This document shows positions 1 through 7,639 of a stretch of 27,472 nt of DNA, one piece after another. A program made the translations under genes and the position numbers. Every line of letters begins with the position of its first letter. Within the stretch, counting starts at the first letter, position 1. The DNA comes from JANXYW01 sp964458665. Lineage in GTDB: Bacteria; Chloroflexota; Dehalococcoidia; DSTF01; JACRBR01. The stretch is taken from positions 1 to 27,472 of the forward strand of contig CAYWOO010000025.1 in assembly GCA_964458665.1 (NCBI GenBank). Direction: 5' to 3'. Below the pieces are notes generated by a model. It worked only from the letters and a program-made list of their open reading frames with translations, did not search any database and was not told where the DNA came from.

Positions 1-540
1 GGCGATGCGCGCGGGCGCGATGTGCTGCGCGAGCACGAACGCATCACGCGCGAGCTGCTGAGGCAGCATGGCGGCGCGGAAGTGAAGACGATGGGCGATG
101 GGTTCATGGCGTCGTTCGGTTCGGTGACTTCGGCGATCGAATGCGCGATTGCGTTGCAGCGCGCGTTTGCGACGCCCCTCTCCCCGGCCTTCGGCCGACC
201 CTCTCCCACTGGGGGAGAGGGTGACGAGACCCTCACCCGGCCCTTCGGGCCACCCTCTCCCTCAGGGGGAGAGGGACGTGGGAACGACGGCGAGCGTGTT
301 GCGGTTCGGATCGGGCTGAATGCTGGTGAGCCGATCGAGGAGGACGGGGATCTGTTTGGGGCTACGGTGATCCTGGCTTCGCGGATTGCGGCGAGGGCTG
401 GTGGTGGGGAGATCCTGGTGCCGGATACGGTGCGGGGGTTGTTGTCCGGGAAGAACTTCCTGTTTGCGGATCGCGGGGAGTTCGTGCCGAAGGGGTTTGA
501 TGAGCCGATGCGGCTGTATGAAGTACGGTGGCAGGAATGA
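1..540 (+). CDS. Class III adenylate/guanylate cyclase, C-terminal part (5' end outside window)
   Basis: The reading frame is open from base 1, so the gene begins upstream and only the last 179 codons are seen. They hold most of a class III cyclase domain, which would make cAMP or cGMP from ATP or GTP in the cytoplasm. The substrate Lys and the second metal Asp are in the EVKTMGDGF segment (bases 79-105). The segment DLFGATVILASRI keeps the base-selecting Asp and the Arg, but the usual transition-state Asn is Ile. The tail GFDEPMRLYEVRW matches the ends of the downstream paralogues. By analogy the missing N-terminus is probably an alpha/beta-hydrolase fold. Two palindromic repeat units (172-282) are translated in frame between ALQRAF and VRIGLNAGEP. 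The stop codon TGA overlaps the ATG of the next gene at 537, which suggests translational coupling. Family assignment is confident; activity and nucleotide are unknown. Confidence 0.9.
   Translation, partial: GDARGRDVLREHERITRELLRQHGGAEVKTMGDGFMASFGSVTSAIECAIALQRAFATPLSPAFGRPSPTGGEGDETLTRPFGPPSPSGGEGRGNDGERVAVRIGLNAGEPIEEDGDLFGATVILASRIAARAGGGEILVPDTVRGLLSGKNFLFADRGEFVPKGFDEPMRLYEVRWQE
172..282. repeat. Two palindromic repeat units inserted in frame in a cyclase gene
   Basis: Two units of about 47-55 bp each combine a small hairpin (GGCCTTCGGCC, or GGCCCTTCGGGCC in the second) with a CCCTCTCCC...GGGAGAGGG hairpin. The first is translated as PLSPAFGRPSPTGGEG. The second is diverged and reads as LTRPFGPPSPSGGEG. 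The same kind of unit occurs between genes elsewhere in the window (16041, 16202, 16449, 26252, 27217, 27312) and inside the cyclase gene at 10044. Confidence 0.85.
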
Positions 541-1916
541 GCATGGACCAGCCCGACGTCCGCTACTGCATGACCGATGACGGCGTTCGTCTCGCCTACT
601 ACGTCACGGGCGAGGGTTCGCCGCTCCTGCTCGCGGCAGGGTTCCCGTCGCACCTGACCGCGATGTGGAGCATGCCCGGAGCGGCCGATGGAACGTACAG
701 GCTCGCGCAGGAGCACCAGGTCGTCTCGTACGACCCGCGCGGTATGGGGTTGTCCCAGCGCGTTCTGGATTACTCGCTCGACACGCGCATTGCCGACCTG
801 CGTACCGTCGTTCGGCAGGTGGGCCTTGAGCGGTTCGCACTCGCGGGGAACGGACACGCGAGTCCGCTCGCGATGGCGTACGCCGCGCGCTTTCCGCAGG
901 AGGTGTCGCACCTCTTCCTCGCGTCGCCGTATGCCGACGGCCCGCGACTCTATGAGGCGAGCAAAGCCTTCTCTGCTTACGCCGCCCTCGAGTCCGTGAC
1001 CGTCGAGCAATGGGATTTCGTGACGAGTACAATCGCCAACCGTGCTGTGGGCTTTAACGACGTCGAAGCGGCCAACGCGATGGCGGCGCTGATCCGTGAC
1101 AGCATCTCGGCCGAGGGATATGTGGCGTACAGGCGCGACAATCGTCTCATGAGCGTGGTTACGGATCTGGCCGCCATCACGGCGCCGACGCTCGTTGCTG
1201 CCACCGCCGACGATGACGTCATTCCGATCGAATTATCGCAGGAGGTCGCGGCGCGCATTCCGAACGCGCGATTCCACCTGCTGACGGGCGCACGGGGCGG
1301 TGGCTTCGTGACCGAAGCAGCGCGTGACCTGATGCTCGATTTCCTTCGCGCACCCGGCGCGGCAAAGCCGGCACGCGAGACGCCGCCCGCGGAGACGCCC
1401 ACCGCGAAGCCAGCCGCGGCACACTTCACGGCCGTCATCCTCTTCACCGACATCGTCTCGTCCACGGCGCTGACGGAACAACTCGGCGATACGCGGTTTC
1501 GCGACGCGTCGCGCGCGCTCGATGCGGGCCTGCGCGCGGCGATCCGCGAAGCGGGTGGTGCGGCGATCGACGGCAAGCTGCTCGGCGACGGCGTGCTCGC
1601 GACATTCCCATCCGCTGCGCAGGCGATCGACGGAGCGCGCCGCTGCCTCGCGCTGAGCGCGGCGTCGGAGTTGGGGCTGCACATCGGGTTGCACGCGGGC
1701 GACGTGATCCGCGAAGACAACAACGTCTACGGCGGCGCCGTCAACATCGCCTCGCGCATCTGCGGCCTGTCGGCGCCGGGCGAGATCCTCGTGTCGGACG
1801 TCGTGCGCGGCATGGCGCGATCGTCGGCCGGCGTGGTGTTCGAGGATCGCGGCGAGCGGGAGATGAAGGGCGTCGGCGAGCCGGTGCGCGTGTACGCGGT
1901 GCGAGGGGCAGTCTGA
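537..1916 (+). CDS. Alpha/beta-hydrolase-fold sensor fused to class III nucleotidyl cyclase
   Basis: A 459-residue soluble protein. Residues 1-280 follow the alpha/beta-hydrolase fold (YDPRGMGLSQR strand-turn at 65-75). The nucleophile elbow LAGNGHASP (102-110) has Gly106 where Ser should be, and the expected His is replaced (GARGGGF), so hydrolysis is unlikely. A Pro/Ala/Thr-rich linker (about 283-298) leads to the cyclase domain (300-456). The cyclase has metal Asp305 (LFTDIVSST), Lys347, metal Asp351, Asn396 where Asp is usual, then Asn403 and Arg407. The start at 537 gives an ATGA overlap with the previous gene; ATG 543 is an equally good alternative, since the paralogue at 3214 starts at that point. 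I infer that the N-domain binds a small molecule and controls cNMP synthesis. The ligand is unknown. Confidence 0.9.
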   Translation: MSMDQPDVRYCMTDDGVRLAYYVTGEGSPLLLAAGFPSHLTAMWSMPGAADGTYRLAQEHQVVSYDPRGMGLSQRVLDYSLDTRIADLRTVVRQVGLERFALAGNGHASPLAMAYAARFPQEVSHLFLASPYADGPRLYEASKAFSAYAALESVTVEQWDFVTSTIANRAVGFNDVEAANAMAALIRDSISAEGYVAYRRDNRLMSVVTDLAAITAPTLVAATADDDVIPIELSQEVAARIPNARFHLLTGARGGGFVTEAARDLMLDFLRAPGAAKPARETPPAETPTAKPAAAHFTAVILFTDIVSSTALTEQLGDTRFRDASRALDAGLRAAIREAGGAAIDGKLLGDGVLATFPSAAQAIDGARRCLALSAASELGLHIGLHAGDVIREDNNVYGGAVNIASRICGLSAPGEILVSDVVRGMARSSAGVVFEDRGEREMKGVGEPVRVYAVRGAV

Positions 1917-3211
1917 TGGCTGAGCCGCAGATCCAGTACGCTCGCACGTCTGACGGCGTCAGCATCGCCTATAGCACCAGTGGCGACGGCCCGCCGATCC
2001 TCAACTGCCACGACCACAGCATTGCGATGCAGCATCATTGGACTGGGTCGGCCCCGCTCAATGACACCGTTCGCATGCTGTCCGCCCGCACGCAAATCAC
2101 AATCTTCGATGCCCCAGGGATCGGCGCATCGCAACGCAATGTCAGCGATTTTTCGTTAGAGGCGCAGGTTCGGGCAATCGAAGCGGTCGCGGCACACATC
2201 GCTGCCGCCCAGTTCACGCTGATCGGCACCGGAACCGCCACCGCGAGCGCCGCTCTTTACGGAGCTGAGCAGCCTGGCCGCGTCCGGGAATTGGTCTGTG
2301 TGTTCCCCGCGTTCTCCATCGTTCGACGAACCGGCGCAGCGATCCGCGACAACTGGTCCCTTGATCGCCGCCGCGCGGCCGGCGGCGCGTTTCCTGACGG
2401 GCCCGTCTCAGGCCAGCGCTGGTACAGCAACGCGATGCGCGAGTCCCTGACGGCTGAGGTCTATGCCGCGTACCGGGCAACGTTCGCAGACGCGGATCTC
2501 AGCGCGATCTATCAGCGCATCGCTGTTCCGACACTACTCTGTATTGCGAACGGAGGGCCATCGCGGGAAGCGTCGCTCGCGCTCGCGAGCGTCGTGCCTA
2601 ACTGCCGCGTTGCATCGACACCCGACGTCGGAGATGACGCGTTAGCGGCGATCCTCGAGTTCATGGGTGTCGATACCGGGCAGGGCAGCTCGCCCCCCGC
2701 GGCCGATGGGGGTGTTGGTGGCACAGCCGTCATCTTGTTCACAGACATCGTAGACTCAACCGCGCTCACCGAGCGCCTCGGCGACGCACGCTTCCGCGAC
2801 GCGTCGCGCGCGCTCGATGCGGGCCTGCGCGCGGCGAGCCGCGAAGCGGGTGGTGCGGCGATCGACGGCAAGCTGCTGGGCGACGGCGTGCTCGCGACAT
2901 TCCCATCCGCTGCGCAGGCGATCGACGGAGCGCGCCGCTGCCTCGCGCTGAGCGCGGCGTCGGAGCTCGGGCTGCACATCGGGTTGCACGCGGGCGACGT
3001 GATCCGCGAAGACAACAACGTCTACGGCGGCGCCGTCAACATCGCCTCACGCATCTGCGGCCTGTCGGCGCCGGGCGAGATCCTCGTGTCGGACGTCGTG
3101 CGCGGCATGGCGCGATCGTCGGCCGGCGTGGTGTTCGAGGACCGCGGCGAGCGGGAGATGAAGGGCGTCGGCGAGCCGGTGCGCGTGTATACCGTGCGGT
3201 GGCGGGACTGA
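1916..3211 (+). CDS. Alpha/beta-hydrolase-fold sensor fused to class III nucleotidyl cyclase
   Basis: A 431-residue paralogue of the upstream gene, starting at the ATG of a TGATG overlap. The N-terminal hydrolase-like domain (1-255) is strongly diverged from its neighbours. The elbow LIGTGTATA (102-110) has Gly106 at the nucleophile position, and neither an acid nor a base residue is recognisable after the PTLLCIANGG strand. The cyclase domain (265-429) has Asp277, Lys319, Asp323, Asn368 in place of the usual Asp, Asn375 and Arg379. From base 2796 to 3187 it is almost identical in DNA to 1501-1892 of the previous gene, while the sensor halves are not. That pattern points to recent duplication or gene conversion of the output domain only. 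The linker is short and Gly-rich. The sensory role is inferred; the cyclase family is clear. Confidence 0.9.
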   Translation: MAEPQIQYARTSDGVSIAYSTSGDGPPILNCHDHSIAMQHHWTGSAPLNDTVRMLSARTQITIFDAPGIGASQRNVSDFSLEAQVRAIEAVAAHIAAAQFTLIGTGTATASAALYGAEQPGRVRELVCVFPAFSIVRRTGAAIRDNWSLDRRRAAGGAFPDGPVSGQRWYSNAMRESLTAEVYAAYRATFADADLSAIYQRIAVPTLLCIANGGPSREASLALASVVPNCRVASTPDVGDDALAAILEFMGVDTGQGSSPPAADGGVGGTAVILFTDIVDSTALTERLGDARFRDASRALDAGLRAASREAGGAAIDGKLLGDGVLATFPSAAQAIDGARRCLALSAASELGLHIGLHAGDVIREDNNVYGGAVNIASRICGLSAPGEILVSDVVRGMARSSAGVVFEDRGEREMKGVGEPVRVYTVRWRD

Positions 3212-3213
3212 GC

Positions 3214-4593
3214 ATGGAACAGCAGATCCGGTACTGCAAGACGAGCGACGGCGTCGATATCGCCTACACGACGCATGGCGAGGGGCCGCCGCTCGTGATC
3301 TCCCCGAACATCCTCGTCCCGCACTTGCAGATGGAACTCGATTACCCGCGCAACCGCGCGTTCTACGAGCGGCTGTCCCGGCGCTTGCAGGTCGTCCGCT
3401 ACGACCGCCGCGGCACGGGCATGTCACAGCGCGATGTCGCGGACTTCTCGGCCGAGGCGGGCGAGCGAGATCTGCTCGCCGTTGTCGATCGTCTCGAACT
3501 CGAGCGGTTCGCGTTGTATACGCATACCGTGGCCGGCGATGCGCCGCTGGCGTTCGCGGCGCGCCACCCCAATCGCGTCACGAGCCTCGTCTGGTGGGTC
3601 GGCTTGAGCACCGTCCTCACGCCTGACATCCGGCGGCAGCTCGACGCGATGAGGCCTCTCATGGAGTCCGAGTGGGAGCTCTACACAAACGTGATCGGCC
3701 GGCTTTTGCACGGCTGGAACGCGCCGGAAGCCGCCCAGTACGGGGAGTTGGCACGCGCGGGAACGACCCCCGCGGTACGAAGAGCGGGAAGCGAAGCATT
3801 CAGGCGAGCGCGGGAAGCCGGGTTCGCGTCACCCGAAGAAATACGCGTGCCGACGCTCGTCGCGCACCTCGGCGCCTCACAGGTTTCCGCGAGCACGGCC
3901 CGGACGATCGCCTCGGCGATCCCAACGGCGCACGTCATCGCCGTGCCTGGTGACGCGCTGAAGGTATCAACATTCGTCGAGGACAATGAGGTGCTGATCG
4001 CCGCTATCGCCGACTTCGTCGAGGCGACGGCGCTCGATCCCGGCGCACCGGTGCGCGCACCCGAACTGCAGCTCGGGGCCATGCGGGCGATCCTCTGGAC
4101 CGACATCGTCGATCATACGCCGATGATGCACCGCCACGGCGACGCGAAGGGCCGCGAACTGCTGCGCGAGCACGAGCGCATCACGCGCGAGGAACTCGCG
4201 GCGCACGGCGGCACGGAAGTGAAGGCGATGGGCGACGGCTTCATGACATGGTTCTCGTCCGCGCAGAAAGCGCTCGAATGCGCGGTCGCGTTACAACGGG
4301 CGTTCGCCGCGCGGAACACCTCGGGCGCGGAACCGCTGCTCATCCGCGCGGGCGTGAATGCGGGAGAGCCAATCATCGAGGACGACGACCTGTTCGGTAC
4401 GTCGGTCATCGCGGCGTCGCGCATCTGCGGCCAGGCCGCCGGAGGCGAGATCGTCGTGTCGGATGTCGTGCGGCAACTCGTCGCCGGCAAGAACTTCCTG
4501 TTCACGGATCGCGGCGAAGTGGCGCTCAAGGGCTTCGAGGATCCGGTGCGGCTGTACGAAGTGCGTTGGCGGGCCGACGAGCCGTCTGGTTGA
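3214..4593 (+). CDS. Alpha/beta-hydrolase-fold sensor fused to class III nucleotidyl cyclase
   Basis: A 459-residue protein starting two bases after the previous stop. Residues 1-275 are hydrolase-like (YDRRGTGMSQRD at 63-74). The elbow LYTHTVAGD (101-109) has Thr105 in place of Ser and lacks both flanking glycines. No catalytic Asp or His is evident after PTLVAHLG. The cyclase domain (about 287-454) has metal Asp297 (LWTDIVDHT), Lys337, metal Asp341, base-selecting Asp392 and Arg403, but Ile399 replaces the transition-state Asn. This cyclase belongs with those at 1-540 and 8979 (EVKxMGDGF and DLFG forms) rather than with its two immediate neighbours. Unlike those two relatives it has no palindrome inserted after ALQRAF and instead has a short ARNTSGAEP loop, so it shows the uninterrupted form. 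The tail DEPSG is slightly extended. Confidence 0.9.
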   Translation: MEQQIRYCKTSDGVDIAYTTHGEGPPLVISPNILVPHLQMELDYPRNRAFYERLSRRLQVVRYDRRGTGMSQRDVADFSAEAGERDLLAVVDRLELERFALYTHTVAGDAPLAFAARHPNRVTSLVWWVGLSTVLTPDIRRQLDAMRPLMESEWELYTNVIGRLLHGWNAPEAAQYGELARAGTTPAVRRAGSEAFRRAREAGFASPEEIRVPTLVAHLGASQVSASTARTIASAIPTAHVIAVPGDALKVSTFVEDNEVLIAAIADFVEATALDPGAPVRAPELQLGAMRAILWTDIVDHTPMMHRHGDAKGRELLREHERITREELAAHGGTEVKAMGDGFMTWFSSAQKALECAVALQRAFAARNTSGAEPLLIRAGVNAGEPIIEDDDLFGTSVIAASRICGQAAGGEIVVSDVVRQLVAGKNFLFTDRGEVALKGFEDPVRLYEVRWRADEPSG

Positions 4594-4997
4594 CTCGTCT
4601 GCGCTGTTGTTGACGGGGTTTGCTGCTGACACTTGCTGCCAGTTCTTGCGTTATGTGCAGTGTTTTCGAATCTGCGGGCGGGTTTGAATCGCAGTTTTAG
4701 GTTTTTCGCGGGGCTGGCCGCGCTCCCGTCGCCGATTGCCTCGAACGTCGGAGCGGCGATGGCCGGCGTGGGTACGCGCGTATCGTAGGCGGGATGCGGA
4801 CGATCACCTAGCGGCTCGCGGCACTCTTGATGATCTTCTCGCAGGTTTCGCTGCTCATGTTGCGCTTTCGTCAAGCGGGCGGGGCTTTTGTGATCTGTAT
4901 CCGCAAGGCGCGGTGTTCGTCATACTCCAGAGCAGCGGTACTCTTGGTCGCGGACCCGGTTGAGGACGCGGCGCCAGCAGGGAAGGGTCGGAATCGG
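4594..4997. other. Intergenic gap, about 400 bp, no gene recognised
   Basis: The stretch between the cyclase array and the FAD monooxygenase holds no gene I recognise. The monooxygenase frame stays open back to 4827, but the extra residues resemble no FAD-enzyme N-terminus. No strong promoter, hairpin or copy of the repeat families was found. The text is somewhat richer in T than its surroundings (4594-4700), which may mark a region where transcription of the array ends. Confidence 0.4.
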
Positions 4998-6428
4998 ATG
5001 CGGATCGTCGTCATAGGAGCCGGGGTTGCCGGGCTCATCTCTTCGCTCTTTCTTGCGCGCGATGGCCACGATGTCGTGCTGCTCGAGCGCGATGCTACGC
5101 CGCTGCCGGAAACCGCGGACGCTGCCTTCACGTGGGATCGCAAGGGCGCGGCGCAGGTGCGTCACCCGCACGCGTTTCTCGGCCTGCTCCGCAACCTTCT
5201 GCGCGACGATCTGCCCGACGTGCTCGCGGATCTGATCGCCGCCGGCGCGCACGAGGTGCGGTGGGCGGACTTCATGCCCGAGACGCTCGACGATCGAACG
5301 ACGCAACCGGGCGACGAAGACCTGGCGCTGATCGCGTGCCGCCGCACGACGTTCGAGTGGGTGCTGCGGCGCGCTGCTCTGCGCACCGAACGCGTCGAGC
5401 TGCGCGACGGCGTGAAAGTGACCGGCTTGATCACCGAGCCGCATGCGGTCGCGCCGCGCGTCACCGGCGTGCAGACGTCGGCCGGCCCGATCGAGGCGGA
5501 CCTCGTCGTCGATGCGGGCGGCCGACACTCCGCGATCCGCACGTTGCTCGGCGACATCGGCGTCGCGTTTCCCGAACAGAAGCACGACACCGACATGGCG
5601 TATCTCTCGCGCTTTTATCGCTTGCTGCCCGCGGTCGTCGAGCCGGACATACAGGCCTTTAACGGCGGCACGACCGGCTACCTGGGCTACGGCGTCTTTC
5701 GCGGCGACAACCGCACGTTCTCCGTCACCATCGCCGTCGGCACCGATGACAGTGAACTGCGCGAGCTGATCGACGCCGACCGATTCGATCTGGCGGCGTC
5801 GATGCTGCCGGCGGCCCATTCGTGGATCAATCCCGCCGTCTCCGAGCCGATCGCCCCGATGCACGTGATGGCCGGCACGATCAATCGCGTGCGCGATCTC
5901 GTGGTGGACGGACGGCCGCTCGTGCTCGGGTACGTCGCGATCGGCGATGCCTTGATCTGCACGAATCCGCTGTATGGCCGCGGCTGTTCGCTGGGCAGCG
6001 TGCACGCGCGCCTGCTCGCGCACGCGCTGCGCGAGCACGGCAGCGACCTCGAAGCGCTCGCGCTGCGGATGCACGACGACGTGCAGCGCGAGATCGTCCC
6101 GTGGTACAGCGCCAGCGTGACGCAAGACGACGCCGCGCGCGCGGCACGGAAGGCCGATCCGTCCGAGGCGCTCAGCGGCATTGCCTCCATCCTCGCGGAA
6201 GGCCTGTTGCCGCTGACGCGCATCGATGCGCTGGTGGGGCGCGCGTTCTTCCGGATGGTGAATCTGCTGTCGGCCCCGGACGCGCTGTTGCAGAACGCCG
6301 AAGTGATGCGGCGTGCGCTGGAGTACTGGCAGGCGCGCGATACGCGGCCGCCGGAGCCGATGCTGGGGCCGGCGCGCGAGGAGTTGGTGGCGGCGCTGAC
6401 GGCCGCGGGGTCGGTGGCGGCGGTGTGA
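4998..6428 (+). CDS. FAD-dependent monooxygenase/oxidoreductase
   Basis: A 476-residue flavoprotein of the GR2/PHBH-like fold. It opens with the dinucleotide-binding strand MRIVVIGAGVAGL (GxGxxG at 7-12, acidic Glu at the end of strand 2 in LLERD). It also has VVDAGGRHSAIRTLLGD in the middle and the FAD ribityl motif GYVAIGDALICTNPLYGRG near residues 311-329. Such enzymes hydroxylate, halogenate or desaturate small organic molecules using FAD and a reductant. The substrate cannot be read from sequence. The start is set at ATG 4998 because the protein then begins exactly at the Rossmann strand; GGAAGGG lies about 10 bases upstream. An in-frame start at 4827 would add 57 residues with no family support. 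The gene sits inside the interruption of the cyclase array and ends one base before a repeat block. Confidence 0.85.
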   Translation: MRIVVIGAGVAGLISSLFLARDGHDVVLLERDATPLPETADAAFTWDRKGAAQVRHPHAFLGLLRNLLRDDLPDVLADLIAAGAHEVRWADFMPETLDDRTTQPGDEDLALIACRRTTFEWVLRRAALRTERVELRDGVKVTGLITEPHAVAPRVTGVQTSAGPIEADLVVDAGGRHSAIRTLLGDIGVAFPEQKHDTDMAYLSRFYRLLPAVVEPDIQAFNGGTTGYLGYGVFRGDNRTFSVTIAVGTDDSELRELIDADRFDLAASMLPAAHSWINPAVSEPIAPMHVMAGTINRVRDLVVDGRPLVLGYVAIGDALICTNPLYGRGCSLGSVHARLLAHALREHGSDLEALALRMHDDVQREIVPWYSASVTQDDAARAARKADPSEALSGIASILAEGLLPLTRIDALVGRAFFRMVNLLSAPDALLQNAEVMRRALEYWQARDTRPPEPMLGPAREELVAALTAAGSVAAV

Positions 6429-7512
6429 CCTCACCCCGACCCTCTCCGCCCGGCGGAGAGGGAGGACGTGCGACGGCGCCGTGCTGAGAAGGGGCGGTGG
6501 ATGGCGTACGAACCGGGCATTCTACGGAATGCCCCTACGCGATCGTCGGGCTTGCTTCACGCCGTTGTGTGCATGGACGGACGGGCGGGGCGCCCGCGCT
6601 CCATTTCGAGCTGGGGCGGTTTGGATTTTGGTTTTCGTACGAGCGGGGCGGACACACGGGTCCGCCGCTCCGAGGTTCACGGTGGTGTGACGCGGCGACC
6701 TCACCCCGACCCTCTCCGCCCGGCGGAGAGGGAGGACGACGGACGGCGTCATGCTGAGAACGGGGGTGGATGGCGTACGAACTGGGCATTCTGCGGAATG
6801 CCCCTACGCGATCGTCGGGCTCGTTCCGCGACGTAGTGCATCGACCGACGGGCGGGGCGCCCTCCATTTTCGGGTTGTGGCGACGGTGTCATCCAGAGCG
6901 AAGCGAAGGATCTTGCTCGGGCGAGCTAGATGCTTCGCGCTGCTCAGCATGACAAACGAGAAGGGGCGGTGGATGGCGTACGAACCGGGCATTCTACGGA
7001 ATGCCCCTACGCGATCATCAGGTTTGTTTCACGGCGTTGTGTGCATCGACGGACGGGTGGGGCGCCCGCGCTCCATTTCGGCCGGCGGGTTGGATCTTTG
7101 GGTTTGCTCGCGAGCGGGGCGGACACACAGGTCCTCCCGTACGACGTCCGGCGTTCACGGCGGTGTGACGCGGCGACCTCACCCCGACCCTCTCCGCCCC
7201 GCGGAGAGGGAGGACGACGGACGGCGTCATGCTGAGAACGGGGGTGGATGGCGTACGAACTGGGCATTCTACGGAATGCCCCTACGCGATCGTCGGGCTT
7301 GTTTCACGGCGTTGTGTGCATCGACGGGCGGGCGGGGCGCCCGCCATTTTCGGGTTGTGGCGGGTTGGATCTTTGGTTTGTGCACGAGCGGGGGCGGACA
7401 CACAGGTCCGCCCCTACGACGTCCGGCGTTCACGGCGGTGTGACACGGCAACCTCAGCCCGACCCTCTCCGCCTCTCCTTCGGCGAGCAGGCCGGCGGAG
7501 AGGGGGACGTTC
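6429..7512. repeat. Block of about four 220-280 bp tandem repeat units built from hairpins
   Basis: Each unit has the same order of parts. First comes a CCCTCTCCGCC..GGCGGAGAGGG hairpin (6429, 6699, 7177; a variant at 7453). Next is a GGTGGATGGCGTACGAAC segment, then a perfect hairpin GGGCATTCTACGGAATGCCC followed by CTACG (6515, 6784 with one change, 6987, 7262). After that is a shared stretch with CGTTGTGTGCATCGACGG, and last a GGGCGGAC-ACACAG-GTCCGCCC hairpin (6648, 7116, 7391). The second unit is interrupted by a different element (6888-6952) and has lost its last parts. Open frames across the block (for example 6751-7443) have no protein-like character and are treated as spurious. Confidence 0.85.
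6888..6952. repeat. MITE-like element with GTCAT ends
   Basis: The element begins GTCATCCAGAGCGAAGCGAA and ends GCTTCGCGCTGCTCAGCATGAC-like, so its ends form an imperfect inverted repeat (GTCATnCnGAGCGAAGC and its complement). The GAGCGAAGCGAAGGATCT core is a widespread interspersed bacterial repeat by my recollection. It interrupts the second unit of the surrounding tandem block, so it is probably a later insertion. No transposase gene is present in the window. Confidence 0.65.
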
Positions 7513-7519
7513 GACGGCG

Positions 7520-7562
7520 CTATCTAAATTATTTTCCCTTTACGAAAGCATTGAGCTAGACT
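7520..7562 (+). promoter_or_regulatory. AT-rich island, likely promoter of the luciferase-like monooxygenase
   Basis: After the repeat block the sequence becomes markedly AT-rich (TATCTAAATTATTTTCCCTT and following), in sharp contrast to its surroundings. A TAGACT box at 7557 could serve as -10. No good -35 is fixed at the ideal spacing, so the exact promoter is uncertain. Confidence 0.35.
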
Positions 7563-7639
7563 GCCGTCCCGGCAACGAGCAGTCGCAACAAGCGGGCAGC
7601 TGTGCGGAGCGGCGGCCCGAACGGAACGGAGCACACGAC

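Noticed and set aside
537..4593. Complementation of the two cyclase subtypes in a heterodimer
   Set aside because: The changed Asp and Asn are both contributed by the same partner in known class III dimers, so mixing the subtypes would not rebuild one canonical site.
4920..6434. Long - strand frame opposite the FAD monooxygenase
   Set aside because: Arg/His-rich shadow of a well-supported + strand gene.
6751..7443. Protein-coding genes across the repeat block
   Set aside because: The translations are Arg/Gly/Pro-rich, repeat with the DNA units and contain no family pattern. High GC keeps frames open by chance.
6429..7512. CRISPR array
   Set aside because: The repeats are palindromic composites of 220-280 bp with irregular spacing. 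There are no 30-40 base unique spacers and no cas genes in the window.
7229..7639. N-terminal extension of the luciferase-like monooxygenase
   Set aside because: The extra 137 residues are translated repeats. Similarity and the ribosome-binding site fix the start at 7640.
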